Both the position numbers and the translations under genes were made by a program. A stretch of 64,000 bases of DNA from Sediminicola arcticus (lineage in GTDB: Bacteria; Bacteroidota; Bacteroidia; Flavobacteriales; Flavobacteriaceae), in assembly GCF_040566695.1 (NCBI RefSeq), contig NZ_JBEXAE010000001.1:620001-684000 (forward strand). The letters are read 5' to 3'. Under the pieces are notes generated by a model, which was not told where the DNA came from, searched no databases, and worked only from the letters and a program-made list of their open reading frames with translations. Positions 17,034 to 26,347 of this stretch are shown piece after piece (position 1 is the first letter of the stretch; each line of letters begins with the position of its first letter).

Positions 17034-18614
17034 ATGGCAGGAGTAAAAGCCGCTGAAGTATCAGCAATATTGAAAAAACAGTTATCAGGATTCGAAGCCT
17101 CAGCTTCATTGGATGAAGTAGGTACCGTATTACAGATTGGTGATGGTATCGCAAGGGTCTACGGTCTTTCCAATGTCCAATATGGAGAATTGGTAGAGTT
17201 TGAAGGGGGCCTTCAGGGAATCGTTCTTAACTTGGAAGAAGACAATGTTGGGGTGGTTTTGTTAAGCCCATCAAGAGACATCAAAGAAGGATCTGTTGTT
17301 AAACGTACGCAAACTATTGCCTCTATCAATGTTGGTGAAGGTATTGTGGGGCGTGTAGTGAATACCTTGGGTGTGCCAATTGATGGTAAGGGACCTATTG
17401 CAGGTGAAACGTACAAAATGCCATTGGAGCGTAAGGCGCCAGGGGTGATTTTCCGTCAGCCGGTAAACGAGCCATTACAGACAGGTATTAAAGCCATTGA
17501 TGCTATGATTCCAGTAGGTAGAGGGCAGCGTGAGTTGGTTATTGGTGACCGCCAGACTGGGAAGACTACGGTTTGTATTGATACCATTCTTAATCAAAAA
17601 GAATTTTACGATGCGGGGGAGCCTGTATATTGTATATATGTAGCTATTGGCCAAAAGGCTTCAACAGTTGCAAACATCGCAAAAACATTAGAGGATAAAG
17701 GGGCTTTGGCCTATACTACTATTGTAGCTGCAAACGCATCTGATCCTGCACCTATGCAGGTGTATGCGCCATTTGCAGGAGCTGCAATTGGAGAGTATTT
17801 CAGAGATACTGGTCGTCCAGCATTGATCATCTATGATGATTTGTCAAAACAAGCTGTAGCTTACCGTGAGATCTCCCTATTATTAAGACGTCCACCGGGA
17901 CGTGAGGCATATCCTGGGGATGTATTCTACCTTCACTCTAGATTGTTGGAGCGTGCTGCAAAAATTATAGCGGATGATAAGATCGCAAAGGACATGAACG
18001 ATCTTCCTGATGTCTTGAAACCAATGGTAAAAGGGGGAGGATCTTTAACAGCTTTGCCAATTATTGAAACACAGGCAGGTGACGTTTCCGCTTATATCCC
18101 TACCAACGTAATCTCTATTACTGATGGTCAGATATTCTTGGAACAAGATTTATTCAACCAAGGGGTTCGTCCTGCAATTAACGTGGGTATTTCCGTATCT
18201 CGTGTTGGTGGTAACGCACAAATTAAATCAATGAAAAAGGTAGCAGGTACCTTAAAACTAGATCAGGCACAATTCCGAGAATTGGAGGCGTTTTCTAAAT
18301 TTGGTTCGGATTTGGATGCTGCAACTTTGAACGTAATTGAAAAGGGACGCAGAAACGTTGAGATATTAAAACAAGCCCAAAACGATCCTTTTACCGTAGA
18401 AGATCAGGTAGCTATCATTTATGCAGGTTCCAAGAATTTGTTAAGAAATGTACCTGTGGATAAGGTAAAGGAATTCGAAAGGGATTATATCGATTTCTTA
18501 AATGCCAAGCACAGAGATGTATTGGATTTACTAAAAGCAGGGAAATTGACTGATGAGGTTATTGATACGTTGACCTCTGTTAGTAAAGATTTGTCCGCTA
18601 AATACGTGAAGTAA
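17034..18614 (+). CDS. atpA: F0F1 ATP synthase subunit alpha
   Basis: The ATG at 17034 (MAGVKAAEVSAILKKQL) is the family's usual start; the in-frame TTG at 17013 is not needed. The 526-residue protein has the beta-barrel crown, the Walker A motif GDRQTGKT in LVIGDRQTGKTTV, and the alpha-specific sequence SVSRVGGNAQIKSMK. Alpha forms the non-catalytic half of the F1 hexamer. The catalytic beta subunit (atpD) and epsilon (atpC) are not in this cluster; in Bacteroidota they usually form a separate locus. Confidence 0.97.
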   Translation: MAGVKAAEVSAILKKQLSGFEASASLDEVGTVLQIGDGIARVYGLSNVQYGELVEFEGGLQGIVLNLEEDNVGVVLLSPSRDIKEGSVVKRTQTIASINVGEGIVGRVVNTLGVPIDGKGPIAGETYKMPLERKAPGVIFRQPVNEPLQTGIKAIDAMIPVGRGQRELVIGDRQTGKTTVCIDTILNQKEFYDAGEPVYCIYVAIGQKASTVANIAKTLEDKGALAYTTIVAANASDPAPMQVYAPFAGAAIGEYFRDTGRPALIIYDDLSKQAVAYREISLLLRRPPGREAYPGDVFYLHSRLLERAAKIIADDKIAKDMNDLPDVLKPMVKGGGSLTALPIIETQAGDVSAYIPTNVISITDGQIFLEQDLFNQGVRPAINVGISVSRVGGNAQIKSMKKVAGTLKLDQAQFRELEAFSKFGSDLDAATLNVIEKGRRNVEILKQAQNDPFTVEDQVAIIYAGSKNLLRNVPVDKVKEFERDYIDFLNAKHRDVLDLLKAGKLTDEVIDTLTSVSKDLSAKYVK

Positions 18615-18624
18615 TAAAGGAAGA

Positions 18625-18654
18625 AAAGTTGGGCGATGAAGGTCTCCCAACTTT
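18625..18654 (+). promoter_or_regulatory. Intercistronic hairpin between atpA and atpG
   Basis: AAAGTTGGG pairs perfectly with CCCAACTTT around a 12-nt loop, 10 bp after the atpA stop. No T-run follows directly, so it is not a clean terminator. Like the atpE hairpin it may act on mRNA stability or partial termination. The atpA-atpG gap is 122 bp, unusually long for this operon. Confidence 0.6.
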
Positions 18655-18736
18655 GAATTTCATTAGTTCAAATAGTTAGATAAGTATGGATTTTAAAGGA
18701 AAAATTTAAACTTTCATACTCAACACTAAAATACAA

Positions 18737-19597
18737 ATGGCAAACTTAAAAGAAATACGTAATAGAATAACTTCCGTTTCCTCAACGATGCAGATTACTA
18801 GTGCCATGAAAATGGTTTCTGCTGCAAAATTGAAAAAGGCCCAAGATGCCATCACGGCAATAAGACCTTATTCGGATAAGTTGACTGAACTATTACAAAG
18901 TTTAAGCGCAAGCTTGGATGCAGATTCTGGAAGTAAATTTTCTGATAGCCGTGAGGTTAAAAAGGTATTAATCGTTTCCATTACCTCCAATAGAGGGCTT
19001 TGTGGAGCTTTTAACACCAATATTATTAAACAAAGTGCCCTATTGGCCAAAGAAACGTACGCTGGAAAACAGGTAGAGTTTATGGCAATTGGAAAGAAAG
19101 CGAATGATATCCTTTCTAAGAGATTTAAAGTTGTCTCAAACCATAGTAAGGTTTATGAAGATTTAACTTTTGATAACGTTGCGATCATTGCAGAGGATTT
19201 GATGGAGCTTTTTGTTAAAGGTTCTTATGATAAGATTGATATTGTTTATAATAAATTCAAAAATGCAGCTACACAGATCGTGATGACAGAACAGTTTCTT
19301 CCTATTGTACCCGTGGAGGGACAAGCGCCTAATACTGCCGACTACGTTTTTGAACCTTCCAAACTAGAGATTATAGAGGAGCTAATTCCAAAGTCGTTGA
19401 AAACCCAATTATACAAGGGGATTCGTGATTCTTTTGCCAGTGAGCACGGCGCCCGTATGACGGCTATGCATAAGGCTACCGATAATGCTACCGAAATGAG
19501 AGACCAATTGAAATTAACATACAATAAGGCTAGGCAGGCAGCAATTACCAATGAAATCCTTGAGATTGTTGGTGGAGCAGAGGCATTGAACAATTAA
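18737..19597 (+). CDS. atpG: F0F1 ATP synthase subunit gamma
   Basis: The 286-residue protein has the N-terminal coiled-coil helix (NLKEIRNRITSVSSTMQITSAMKMVSAAKLKKAQ), the central SNRGLCGAFNTNI domain, and the C-terminal helix (MTAMHKATDNATEMRDQLKLTYNKARQAAITNEILEIVGGAEAL). These two helices form the rotating shaft in the alpha3beta3 ring. It is the last atp gene here and is followed by a terminator. Confidence 0.97.
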   Translation: MANLKEIRNRITSVSSTMQITSAMKMVSAAKLKKAQDAITAIRPYSDKLTELLQSLSASLDADSGSKFSDSREVKKVLIVSITSNRGLCGAFNTNIIKQSALLAKETYAGKQVEFMAIGKKANDILSKRFKVVSNHSKVYEDLTFDNVAIIAEDLMELFVKGSYDKIDIVYNKFKNAATQIVMTEQFLPIVPVEGQAPNTADYVFEPSKLEIIEELIPKSLKTQLYKGIRDSFASEHGARMTAMHKATDNATEMRDQLKLTYNKARQAAITNEILEIVGGAEALNN

Positions 19598-19637
19598 ATA
19601 TAATACGTATGCTCTTATGAGGATTAACATACAATGG

Positions 19638-19663
19638 ACCCCGCTATTAAGTGGGGTTTTTTT
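19638..19663 (+). terminator. Intrinsic terminator of the atp operon
   Basis: ACCCCGC pairs with GTGGGGT (one G-T wobble) around TATTAA and is followed by a run of seven T. It lies 40 bp after the atpG stop. Confidence 0.9.
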
Positions 19664-19746
19664 ATTTACGCTTTTGTAGAAAACTTTAAATGGTATCTTG
19701 GCACTACTTTTGGTTAAACAATCCTAAACACTTTAAATAGGTAATC

Positions 19747-20262
19747 ATGAAATCCATCATAACCATCATTTTAATTTGTATAATTATTTGTACTGGTCTT
19801 ATCTCATGTGCATCGCAAAGGACATTGCAGAGTGCAGCTCCTTTTGAGATCGGTACAGTTACTGTGCAAGAGTGGTTGGGCGGTAAAGAAAAAAGTGGGA
19901 CTGGCTATCTGGTGACTATTCCAGTTGCGGTAATTACAAAAGAAGTACGATTCCAAGAATTGTTTTATAGGGGACAAATTGCACAGGTTACTACAGAAAT
20001 GAGGGAAGAGGGTTTTATTGTACAAGCCAATTTTATCAACACTCCTACTAAACCAGATCTCGTGATGCATGCCGATCCCAAAAAAGAAGTGGGGAACCAA
20101 CCTTCATCAATAAAGGGTAGAAGTATTAAAGATTTTCCCTTTGATCTGGAACCTAAGGCGGCTATACTGAGTTATATTGTCAAAAATCGTGTTAAATATG
20201 TCAAGATTACAGGGGTGAAAGAGAAGGCACCTCTCATTTATTCCACGAAACCAAAGAACTAA
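19747..20262 (+). CDS. Small lipoprotein of unknown function
   Basis: The 171-residue product starts with a strongly hydrophobic signal segment and a lipobox LISC (Cys21), so it should be a membrane-anchored lipoprotein. The rest is a predicted beta-rich domain (GTVTVQEWLGGKEKSGTGYLVTIPVAV, VRFQELFYRGQIAQV) with no catalytic motif I can identify. The C-terminus is basic. It stands alone between the atp terminator and the flippase gene. I assign no function. Confidence 0.75.
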   Translation: MKSIITIILICIIICTGLISCASQRTLQSAAPFEIGTVTVQEWLGGKEKSGTGYLVTIPVAVITKEVRFQELFYRGQIAQVTTEMREEGFIVQANFINTPTKPDLVMHADPKKEVGNQPSSIKGRSIKDFPFDLEPKAAILSYIVKNRVKYVKITGVKEKAPLIYSTKPKN

Positions 20263-20313
20263 CTTTGTGATGAGGGTTTTAATACCTACTTTTAATCCCT
20301 AACTTTTGCACAA

Positions 20314-21777
20314 TTGAATCCGTTAAAAAAACTTTTTAAACAGACCTTTATTTACGGTTTGGCAACGGTATTGCCCAGAATGCTCTCGTTTCTTTTAACG
20401 CCCTTATATGTTACTGTTCTTCCTACGTTTGAGTATGGAAGGGTTTCTATTATTTTTGCCTGGTTTGCTATTTTTAATGTGCTACTTGCCTATGGTATGG
20501 AAACCGCTTTTTTTCGTTTTTATCACGATGCAGCTCAAAATAGAAAAACGGTGGTTACTACCTCTTTAATGTCTATTGGTGGTACTTCCTTACTATTTAT
20601 GCTCCTTGCTTTTATATTTAAAGGAGCTATTTCATCCTTTAGCGATATAGACCCCAAATTTATTACGTATGCTATATTTATCCTAGTCCTAGATGCTTTG
20701 GTGATTATCCCATTTTCCTGGTTAAGAGCTAATGAGAAACCTATGCGTTATGCCTTGGTAAAGATTACCAATGTGTTCATCAACCTTGGGTTGAATTGTT
20801 TTTTTCTCTTGGCACTTCCTGTTATCGTCGAAAGGGCTCCTGATTCTATTTTAAGCGGCCTCTACAAGCCTAACTTTGAAATCTCCTACATCTTTATTTC
20901 AATGCTCGTGGCGAGCGCTGTAACCTTATTATTGATGTTGAGGCTATATTTGAGGCGGCCGTATGTGTTCGATCGCATCTTATGGTCAAGTATGATGAAA
21001 TATGCATCACCCGTATTGATTGCCGGTATAGCCTTTGCCATCAATGAAGTTTTTGATCGTATTATGTTGGAATGGCTTCTTCCAGAAGATATCGCAGAGA
21101 GCGAAATTGGTAAATATTCTGCTTGTTATAAGATCACCTTGTTTATGACCCTCTTTGCAACCGCATTTAGAATGGGCATTGAACCTTTCTTTTTTAGTCA
21201 TTCAAAAAGTGAGAACCCTCAAAAGGCCTATGCGCAGATCACCAATTATTTCGTGATCTTGGGAAGTGTGATTTTATTATCCGTAGTGGTATTTGCAGAT
21301 TTGTTGAAAAGGGTGATTGTTCCTAATTCTGATTATTGGGAAGCCATGTCCGTAGTCCCTATTATTTTATTGGCTAGCTTTTGCTTAGGGATCTACCATA
21401 ATCTTTCAGTATGGTATAAGGTCACTGATCGTACTAAAATTGGAGCCTATATTTCTATTATTGGGGCCATCCTCACTATTGTCGTAAATTATGTCTTTAT
21501 TCCCTATTTTGGATACAGTGCTTCTGCAGTGGCCACCTTATTAGCATATAGCGTCATGATGTTGTTGTCTTTCTATTTTGGTAATATGTACTATCCTATC
21601 CCTTATAATTTTCGTAAAATTGTATTCTATTTATCCATATCGACTACTTTTTCCATTATGTCTTTTTATCTATTTGATAGAAATCTCCTCATAGGAATTG
21701 TACTTTTGTTGTTGTTCTTTGGGATGGTCATGAAAATGGAAAAAGAACAGTTAAAAAAAATATTTCTTAAAAAATGA
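20314..21777 (+). CDS. Lipopolysaccharide/polysaccharide flippase (MOP superfamily, Wzx-like)
   Basis: The 487-residue protein shows about 12-14 membrane segments and the MOP-family opening (KKLFKQTFIYGLATVLPRMLSFLLTPLYV). Charged residues in early helices (EYGRVSIIF, AYGMETAFFRFY) fit Wzx-type lipid-linked oligosaccharide flippases, which move undecaprenyl-linked units to the periplasmic face. It begins at TTG. Its stop overlaps the dut start by 4 bp (ATGA), so the two are translationally coupled. It opens a flavobacterial envelope cluster. The carried lipid is unknown. Confidence 0.88.
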   Translation: MNPLKKLFKQTFIYGLATVLPRMLSFLLTPLYVTVLPTFEYGRVSIIFAWFAIFNVLLAYGMETAFFRFYHDAAQNRKTVVTTSLMSIGGTSLLFMLLAFIFKGAISSFSDIDPKFITYAIFILVLDALVIIPFSWLRANEKPMRYALVKITNVFINLGLNCFFLLALPVIVERAPDSILSGLYKPNFEISYIFISMLVASAVTLLLMLRLYLRRPYVFDRILWSSMMKYASPVLIAGIAFAINEVFDRIMLEWLLPEDIAESEIGKYSACYKITLFMTLFATAFRMGIEPFFFSHSKSENPQKAYAQITNYFVILGSVILLSVVVFADLLKRVIVPNSDYWEAMSVVPIILLASFCLGIYHNLSVWYKVTDRTKIGAYISIIGAILTIVVNYVFIPYFGYSASAVATLLAYSVMMLLSFYFGNMYYPIPYNFRKIVFYLSISTTFSIMSFYLFDRNLLIGIVLLLLFFGMVMKMEKEQLKKIFLKK

Positions 21778-22208
21778 ATATCAAGATAATCAATACGTCC
21801 AATCACCCATTACCACATTATGAGACGTTGGCATCGGCCGGCATGGATTTGCGCGCGAGTATAACAGAGGCAATCACGCTACAGCCAATGGACAGAGCTA
21901 TTGTGCCTACTGGCCTATTTATAGAGTTACCTGTGGGCTATGAGGCACAAGTAAGACCTAGAAGTGGTTTGGCTGCCAAGAAAGGGGTAACGGTGTTAAA
22001 TGCGCCTGGGACCGTGGATGCGGACTATAGAGGAGAAATAGGCGTAATTTTGGTGAATTTGTCCAATATGCCTTTCATTGTTGAGAACGGAGAGCGAATC
22101 GCCCAATTGGTCATAGCTAAACATGAACGTGCTGATTGGAAGCTAGTGCAGGAGTTGACTGAAACGGAAAGGGGAGAGGGAGGCTTTGGTAGTACTGGTG
22201 TAAAATAA
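21774..22208 (+). CDS. dut: dUTP diphosphatase
   Basis: All five trimeric dUTPase motifs are present in the 144-residue protein: AGMDLRA, PRSGLAAKKG, the catalytic-Asp motif GTVDADYRGEIGV, RIAQLVI, and the flexible C-terminal arm RGEGGFGSTG. It hydrolyses dUTP to dUMP and PPi, keeping uracil out of DNA and feeding dTMP synthesis. Size is standard. The 4-bp overlap with the flippase gene shows operon membership despite unrelated functions. Confidence 0.97.
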   Translation: MNIKIINTSNHPLPHYETLASAGMDLRASITEAITLQPMDRAIVPTGLFIELPVGYEAQVRPRSGLAAKKGVTVLNAPGTVDADYRGEIGVILVNLSNMPFIVENGERIAQLVIAKHERADWKLVQELTETERGEGGFGSTGVK

Positions 22209-22304
22209 GGACCACCTTAATTTGAGTGCTATCCAAGCCATCAAACACAAACCACACAATAATATATTTCCTTGTTTGGAAAGAACTATAAATAAAGTAA
22301 TATC

Positions 22305-23321
22305 ATGAAGATTATTGTACCTATGGCGGGCAGAGGATCCCGTTTAAGACCACATACATTAACCGTACCCAAACCATTAATACCAGTGGCTGGTAAGCCC
22401 ATCGTACACAGATTGGTGAGTGACATCGCTAAAGTCCTTGGGGAAGATATAGAGGAGGTTGCCTTTATCTTAGGGGATCCTGCTTTTTTTGGAGAGGATG
22501 TAGTACAGAGTTTAAAAGAGTTAGCTCAAAGCTTAGGAGCCAAAGCTTCTATTTACCGTCAAGACCAGCCTCTGGGAACAGGTCATGCCATCATGGCGGC
22601 TAAGGATTCCTTGAGCGGACCCGCTGTTATTGCTTATGCGGATACCTTAATAAGGGCGGATTTTGATCTGGATAAATCTGTAGATAGTGTTATTTGGGTA
22701 AAACAAGTAGACCATCCTGAAGCCTATGGGGTAGTAAAATTGAACGAAAGTGGAAATATTGTGGAGTTAGTGGAGAAGCCCGCATCGTTCGTATCTGATT
22801 TGGCTGTTATAGGGATTTATTACTTTAAGGATGTTGCCGTTTTAAAAAATGAGCTTCAATACGTGTTAGACAATAATATAGTAAATGGTGGTGAGTACCA
22901 GATCAACGATGGGATTAAGCGAATGATGGAAAAGGGCATGAAATTTGCTCCTGGTAAGGTAGAGGAATGGATGGATTGTGGCAATAAAAATGTTACCGTA
23001 GAGACTAATAGGCGTATGCTGGGGTTTTTGGAAAAAGACGGTGAAAAATTGGTATCAGATACGGTTACCTTGCAAAATGCTCAAATAATTGGGCCGTGCT
23101 TTATAGGGCAACACGTAGTTTTGAAAAACACTACAGTTGGCCCTTATGTGTCCATTGGGGATCATACCGTGGTTGAAAACTCTACCATAAAGAATAGTCT
23201 TATACAAAATAGCAATAAGATTAGTAATGCTAATTTAGATAATGCTATGGTCGGTAACCATGTTGTTTTCAATGGTAATTTTGAGACCATTAGTATTGGG
23301 GATTATTCCGTCATGGAATAG
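22305..23321 (+). CDS. Sugar-phosphate nucleotidyltransferase with C-terminal beta-helix
   Basis: The N-terminal domain has the nucleotidyltransferase signature MAGRGSRLRPHTLTVPKPLIPVAGKPIV, plus a metal-site Asp in YADTLI and the acceptor-site GEYQIND and VEKP. The last 80 residues are hexapeptide-like left-handed beta-helix repeats (IGPCFIGQHVVLKNTTVGPYVSIGDHTVVENSTIKNSLI). It resembles glucose-1-phosphate thymidylyl/uridylyltransferases and GlmU-like proteins; the exact sugar and nucleotide cannot be fixed. It fits with the flippase in making surface glycans. Confidence 0.88.
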   Translation: MKIIVPMAGRGSRLRPHTLTVPKPLIPVAGKPIVHRLVSDIAKVLGEDIEEVAFILGDPAFFGEDVVQSLKELAQSLGAKASIYRQDQPLGTGHAIMAAKDSLSGPAVIAYADTLIRADFDLDKSVDSVIWVKQVDHPEAYGVVKLNESGNIVELVEKPASFVSDLAVIGIYYFKDVAVLKNELQYVLDNNIVNGGEYQINDGIKRMMEKGMKFAPGKVEEWMDCGNKNVTVETNRRMLGFLEKDGEKLVSDTVTLQNAQIIGPCFIGQHVVLKNTTVGPYVSIGDHTVVENSTIKNSLIQNSNKISNANLDNAMVGNHVVFNGNFETISIGDYSVME

Positions 23322-23346
23322 TAAATTCTCAGAAAGGAAGTAGGTT

Positions 23347-24267
23347 ATGAAAAAACAACTGCATTTTCTTTTTCTTTTAACAGCGGTTTTTGTGATCGCG
23401 GGGCAAGTCATGGCTCAAGAACCTGAGGAAAGTGCAGAATTGACTTTGGAAACGAATTTAGATGAATTTCAAGAGAAGTTTTTTGAAGCCTTAAAACAAA
23501 AGGGAATTGAAAATTATGATCGTGCCATCAATCTATTTCTAGAATGTAAGGCGATGGATGAGACTAATCCGGTCATAAATCATGAGCTTGCCAAAAGCTA
23601 CGCTCTTAATAAGGATTTTATCAACGCACAGATCTATGTTCTGGAGGCGATAAACAAGAACCCTGAAAATTTCTGGTACGTACACACCCTTATAGAGATC
23701 CTAGATAGGCAAGGTAGTACGTTTGATGCTGTTAGGGCATTGATACCCTATAGCAACGAGGTTTTAAGGGAGCACTTAGCCCAAATCTATTATGATCGCC
23801 AGAACTTTGATAATGCCCTCTTTGTTTTAGAAGGATTAAAAAAAACGAATGCCATCACCATATTGAGGATGAAAATAGCCGATGCCAAAGGGGGTGCGAG
23901 CTCCATGGAAGCCGAGGAAGAAAATGAACAATCCGTTGAAAAGGAAGTAAACCCAATGGAGATGTATACCAATAGGATAGCGAAACTTATTGAAAATGCA
24001 GATTTTAAGCAGTTGGATGAGAGCTCTAAAGAAGCGCTGGAATTATTTCCGCTACAGCCCTATTTCTATTATACCAAAGGTTTGGCAATGAGTAAGTTAG
24101 GTAAGCTTAAAGCAGCGGTTTCCATAATGGAAGAAGGATTAGACTATTTGTTGGATGACCAAGAACTTGCTAATAAATTTTATAAAGAATTGACATCCAC
24201 CTTTAAAGCATTGGGAAATTCTTCAAAGGCAAATATGTATCTTAGCAAAATAAAAATAGGTTCCTAA
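23347..24267 (+). CDS. Secreted tetratricopeptide-repeat protein
   Basis: The 306-residue protein has a signal peptide ending near VMAQEPEE, then TPR units (ALKQKGIENYDRAINLFLECKAMDETNP, HELAKSYALNKDFINAQIYVLEAINKNPEN, FYYTKGLAMSKLGKLKAAVSIMEEGLDYL). An acidic low-complexity linker (about 182-200) splits the repeats. TPR proteins act as scaffolds. It lies 25 bp after the nucleotidyltransferase and 5 bp before the DUF4292 lipoprotein, so the three envelope proteins TPR, DUF4292 and EnvC-like are likely made together. Confidence 0.85.
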   Translation: MKKQLHFLFLLTAVFVIAGQVMAQEPEESAELTLETNLDEFQEKFFEALKQKGIENYDRAINLFLECKAMDETNPVINHELAKSYALNKDFINAQIYVLEAINKNPENFWYVHTLIEILDRQGSTFDAVRALIPYSNEVLREHLAQIYYDRQNFDNALFVLEGLKKTNAITILRMKIADAKGGASSMEAEEENEQSVEKEVNPMEMYTNRIAKLIENADFKQLDESSKEALELFPLQPYFYYTKGLAMSKLGKLKAAVSIMEEGLDYLLDDQELANKFYKELTSTFKALGNSSKANMYLSKIKIGS

Positions 24268-24272
24268 ATATA

Positions 24273-25058
24273 ATGAAAATGAGTTTTTTAAAAATACCAA
24301 AATTGATGGTTTATAGCCTTTTTGCGTTGTTGGTATTTTCTTGTAAATCCAATAAGGTTTTAACCGATGGCACGTTAGATGCCAATTTATCTGCAAAGAC
24401 GATTATAAAGAATCACTATAACAATCAGATCAATTTTAGAACCTTGAGTGGAAAAATGAAGATTGATTATTCCGATGGGGAATCGTCCCAAGGAGTTAGT
24501 GTTAGTTTGCGTATGGAAAAGGATAAGGCCATATGGATCAGTGCACCTTTAGGTGTCGTAAAGGCTTATATTACCCCAGAAAGAGTCAGTTTCTATAACA
24601 AGCTAGACAATGAGTATTTTGATGGAGATTTTTTGTACTTAAGCAATTTATTGGGAGTGGAGCTCAATTTTGAAAAAGTTCAAAATATGTTACTGGGAGA
24701 AGCGCTTTTTGATCTAAAGGATGGAAAGTATGATACGTCTATAAGCCAGAATAACTACCAGTTGAAGCCTAAGAAATCTTTAGATCTTTTAAAGACCTTG
24801 TTTGAAATAGAGCCGAAGAATTTTAAAATGGCGACCCAACAGATAGCACAACCCTTAAAGAAGAGAATCTTACAAATACAATATAGAAACTATCAAAGTG
24901 TGGATAAGAAGGTGCTGCCCAACGAAATAGGAATACTTGCTATTGACGGGGATAAGAGCAATACGATATCAATAGAATATCGCAATATTGAGTTTAACAG
25001 ATCAGTTAATTTTCCATATAAAATACCAAATGGTTTTAAAGAGATAGTATTGAAGTAG
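24273..25058 (+). CDS. DUF4292 lipoprotein, LolB-like candidate
   Basis: The 261-residue product has a signal peptide and lipobox VFSC (about residue 23). The mature region reads like a LolA/LolB-type open barrel: RTLSGKMKIDYSDGESSQGVSVSLRMEKDKAIWISAPLG and later LNFEKVQNMLLGEALFD, which matches the order of features in LolB-like proteins (basic strand, LGPLG-like turn, LG motif). I assign it to DUF4292 from recall. An outer-membrane lipoprotein receptor role is therefore possible, but is an inference. It sits 1 bp before the EnvC-like gene. Confidence 0.78.
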   Translation: MKMSFLKIPKLMVYSLFALLVFSCKSNKVLTDGTLDANLSAKTIIKNHYNNQINFRTLSGKMKIDYSDGESSQGVSVSLRMEKDKAIWISAPLGVVKAYITPERVSFYNKLDNEYFDGDFLYLSNLLGVELNFEKVQNMLLGEALFDLKDGKYDTSISQNNYQLKPKKSLDLLKTLFEIEPKNFKMATQQIAQPLKKRILQIQYRNYQSVDKKVLPNEIGILAIDGDKSNTISIEYRNIEFNRSVNFPYKIPNGFKEIVLK

Positions 25059-25059
25059 T

Positions 25060-26289
25060 ATGAATAGTAAGCCCTTGATTCGTATATCTCTAAAATTGTG
25101 TATAGTTCTTTTCATAGGGACAGGAGCACTTGCGCAAACTAATGAGCAAAAAGCGCTAGAGGCAAAGCGAGAACAACTTCAAAAAGAAATTAAAAGTATT
25201 AATAGATTGTTGTTTGCAGAGAAAAAGCAAAAGGGCACTGTTTTGGAACAGATGGAGGCTCTGGAACAAAAAATAAATGTGCTCCAACAGTTGATCAATG
25301 TGACCAATCAACAGTCTAACCTGCTCAATAGACAGGTCAATACAAATATCAGGAATATTTCTAAGCTTAGGGATGATTTAGAATCCCTCAAAGAGGATTA
25401 TGCAACCATGATCCAAAAGTCATATCAAAATAAGTCACAACAGAGTAGGTTGATGTTTTTATTGTCTTCAGAAAATTTCTTTCAAGCTTTTAAAAGGTTA
25501 CAATACTTAAAACAGTATACCCAATATAGAAAAGAGCAGGGAGTACAAATTGCTGTAAAGGCAGATGAATTGACCCAATTAAACAGAGATCTCACAGAGC
25601 AACGCAAGGTAAAGGAGAAATTGGTGGCTGAAAATTTGGTAGCCAAAAATGAATTACAAGCGGAAAGGGCAGACCAACAAGGTCTTTTGGCCACGATTCG
25701 CAAGAACGAAAATAAGTATTCTGCAGCCATTCTTAAGAAAAGTCAGGAAACAAAAAAAATTGATCAGCAGATAGATGAACTTATCCGTAGTGCTATTGCT
25801 GCCAGCAATAAAAAGGCTGGTGGGAGTAGTAACAGTATCAAGTTTGTATTGACGCCAGAGGCCATCATTGTTGCAAATAATTTTTCTGCCAATAAGGGCA
25901 AATTGGATTGGCCGGTTGAAAGGGGGATCGTTAGTCGTGGTTTTGGTGTATATAACGACGCGGTCTATCCAGGCATAAAGCACCAAAACAATGGAGTTAT
26001 CATAGCTACGGACGAAGGGTCCAAGGCACGTTCTATTTTTGAAGGGGAAGTTATTGGTATTATGGCGGTGCCAGGAGGAAATATGGGTGTGCAGGTGAAA
26101 CATGGTAATTACATCAGTACCTATTACAACTTATCTAAACTGTTTGTAAAGAAAGGGGATAGGGTATCTAGAAAAGAGGAGTTGGGTGAAATTTATACGA
26201 ATCGGTCTAATGGACAAACCCAGCTTAAGTTCTACCTTTATCAAGATGCCAATAGATTAAATCCTGAAGAATGGATCTATCGCCTTTAA
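25060..26289 (+). CDS. EnvC-like murein hydrolase activator with degenerate LytM domain
   Basis: The 409-residue protein has a signal peptide (to about ALAQ), a long coiled coil (about 27-250, Gln/Lys/Glu-rich) and a C-terminal M23/LytM domain. The metal ligands of active M23 peptidases are not kept: the first motif reads KHQNNGVII with Asn in place of Asp, the later positions read TYYNL and QLKFYLY in place of YAHL and HLHFE. This loss is typical of EnvC, which activates cell-wall amidases rather than cutting peptidoglycan. It ends the envelope cluster. Division or cell separation is the likely role. Confidence 0.88.
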   Translation: MNSKPLIRISLKLCIVLFIGTGALAQTNEQKALEAKREQLQKEIKSINRLLFAEKKQKGTVLEQMEALEQKINVLQQLINVTNQQSNLLNRQVNTNIRNISKLRDDLESLKEDYATMIQKSYQNKSQQSRLMFLLSSENFFQAFKRLQYLKQYTQYRKEQGVQIAVKADELTQLNRDLTEQRKVKEKLVAENLVAKNELQAERADQQGLLATIRKNENKYSAAILKKSQETKKIDQQIDELIRSAIAASNKKAGGSSNSIKFVLTPEAIIVANNFSANKGKLDWPVERGIVSRGFGVYNDAVYPGIKHQNNGVIIATDEGSKARSIFEGEVIGIMAVPGGNMGVQVKHGNYISTYYNLSKLFVKKGDRVSRKEELGEIYTNRSNGQTQLKFYLYQDANRLNPEEWIYRL

Positions 26290-26347
26290 GTGATAGTTAA
26301 TTTAATGACTGCCTTAAAGCACTCAGGATTGAAAATACAGAAGTAAC

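Noticed and set aside
13954..19597. Missing atpD and atpC as a sign of a broken ATP synthase operon
   Set aside because: In Bacteroidota beta and epsilon are normally encoded at a separate locus, so the absence here is expected.
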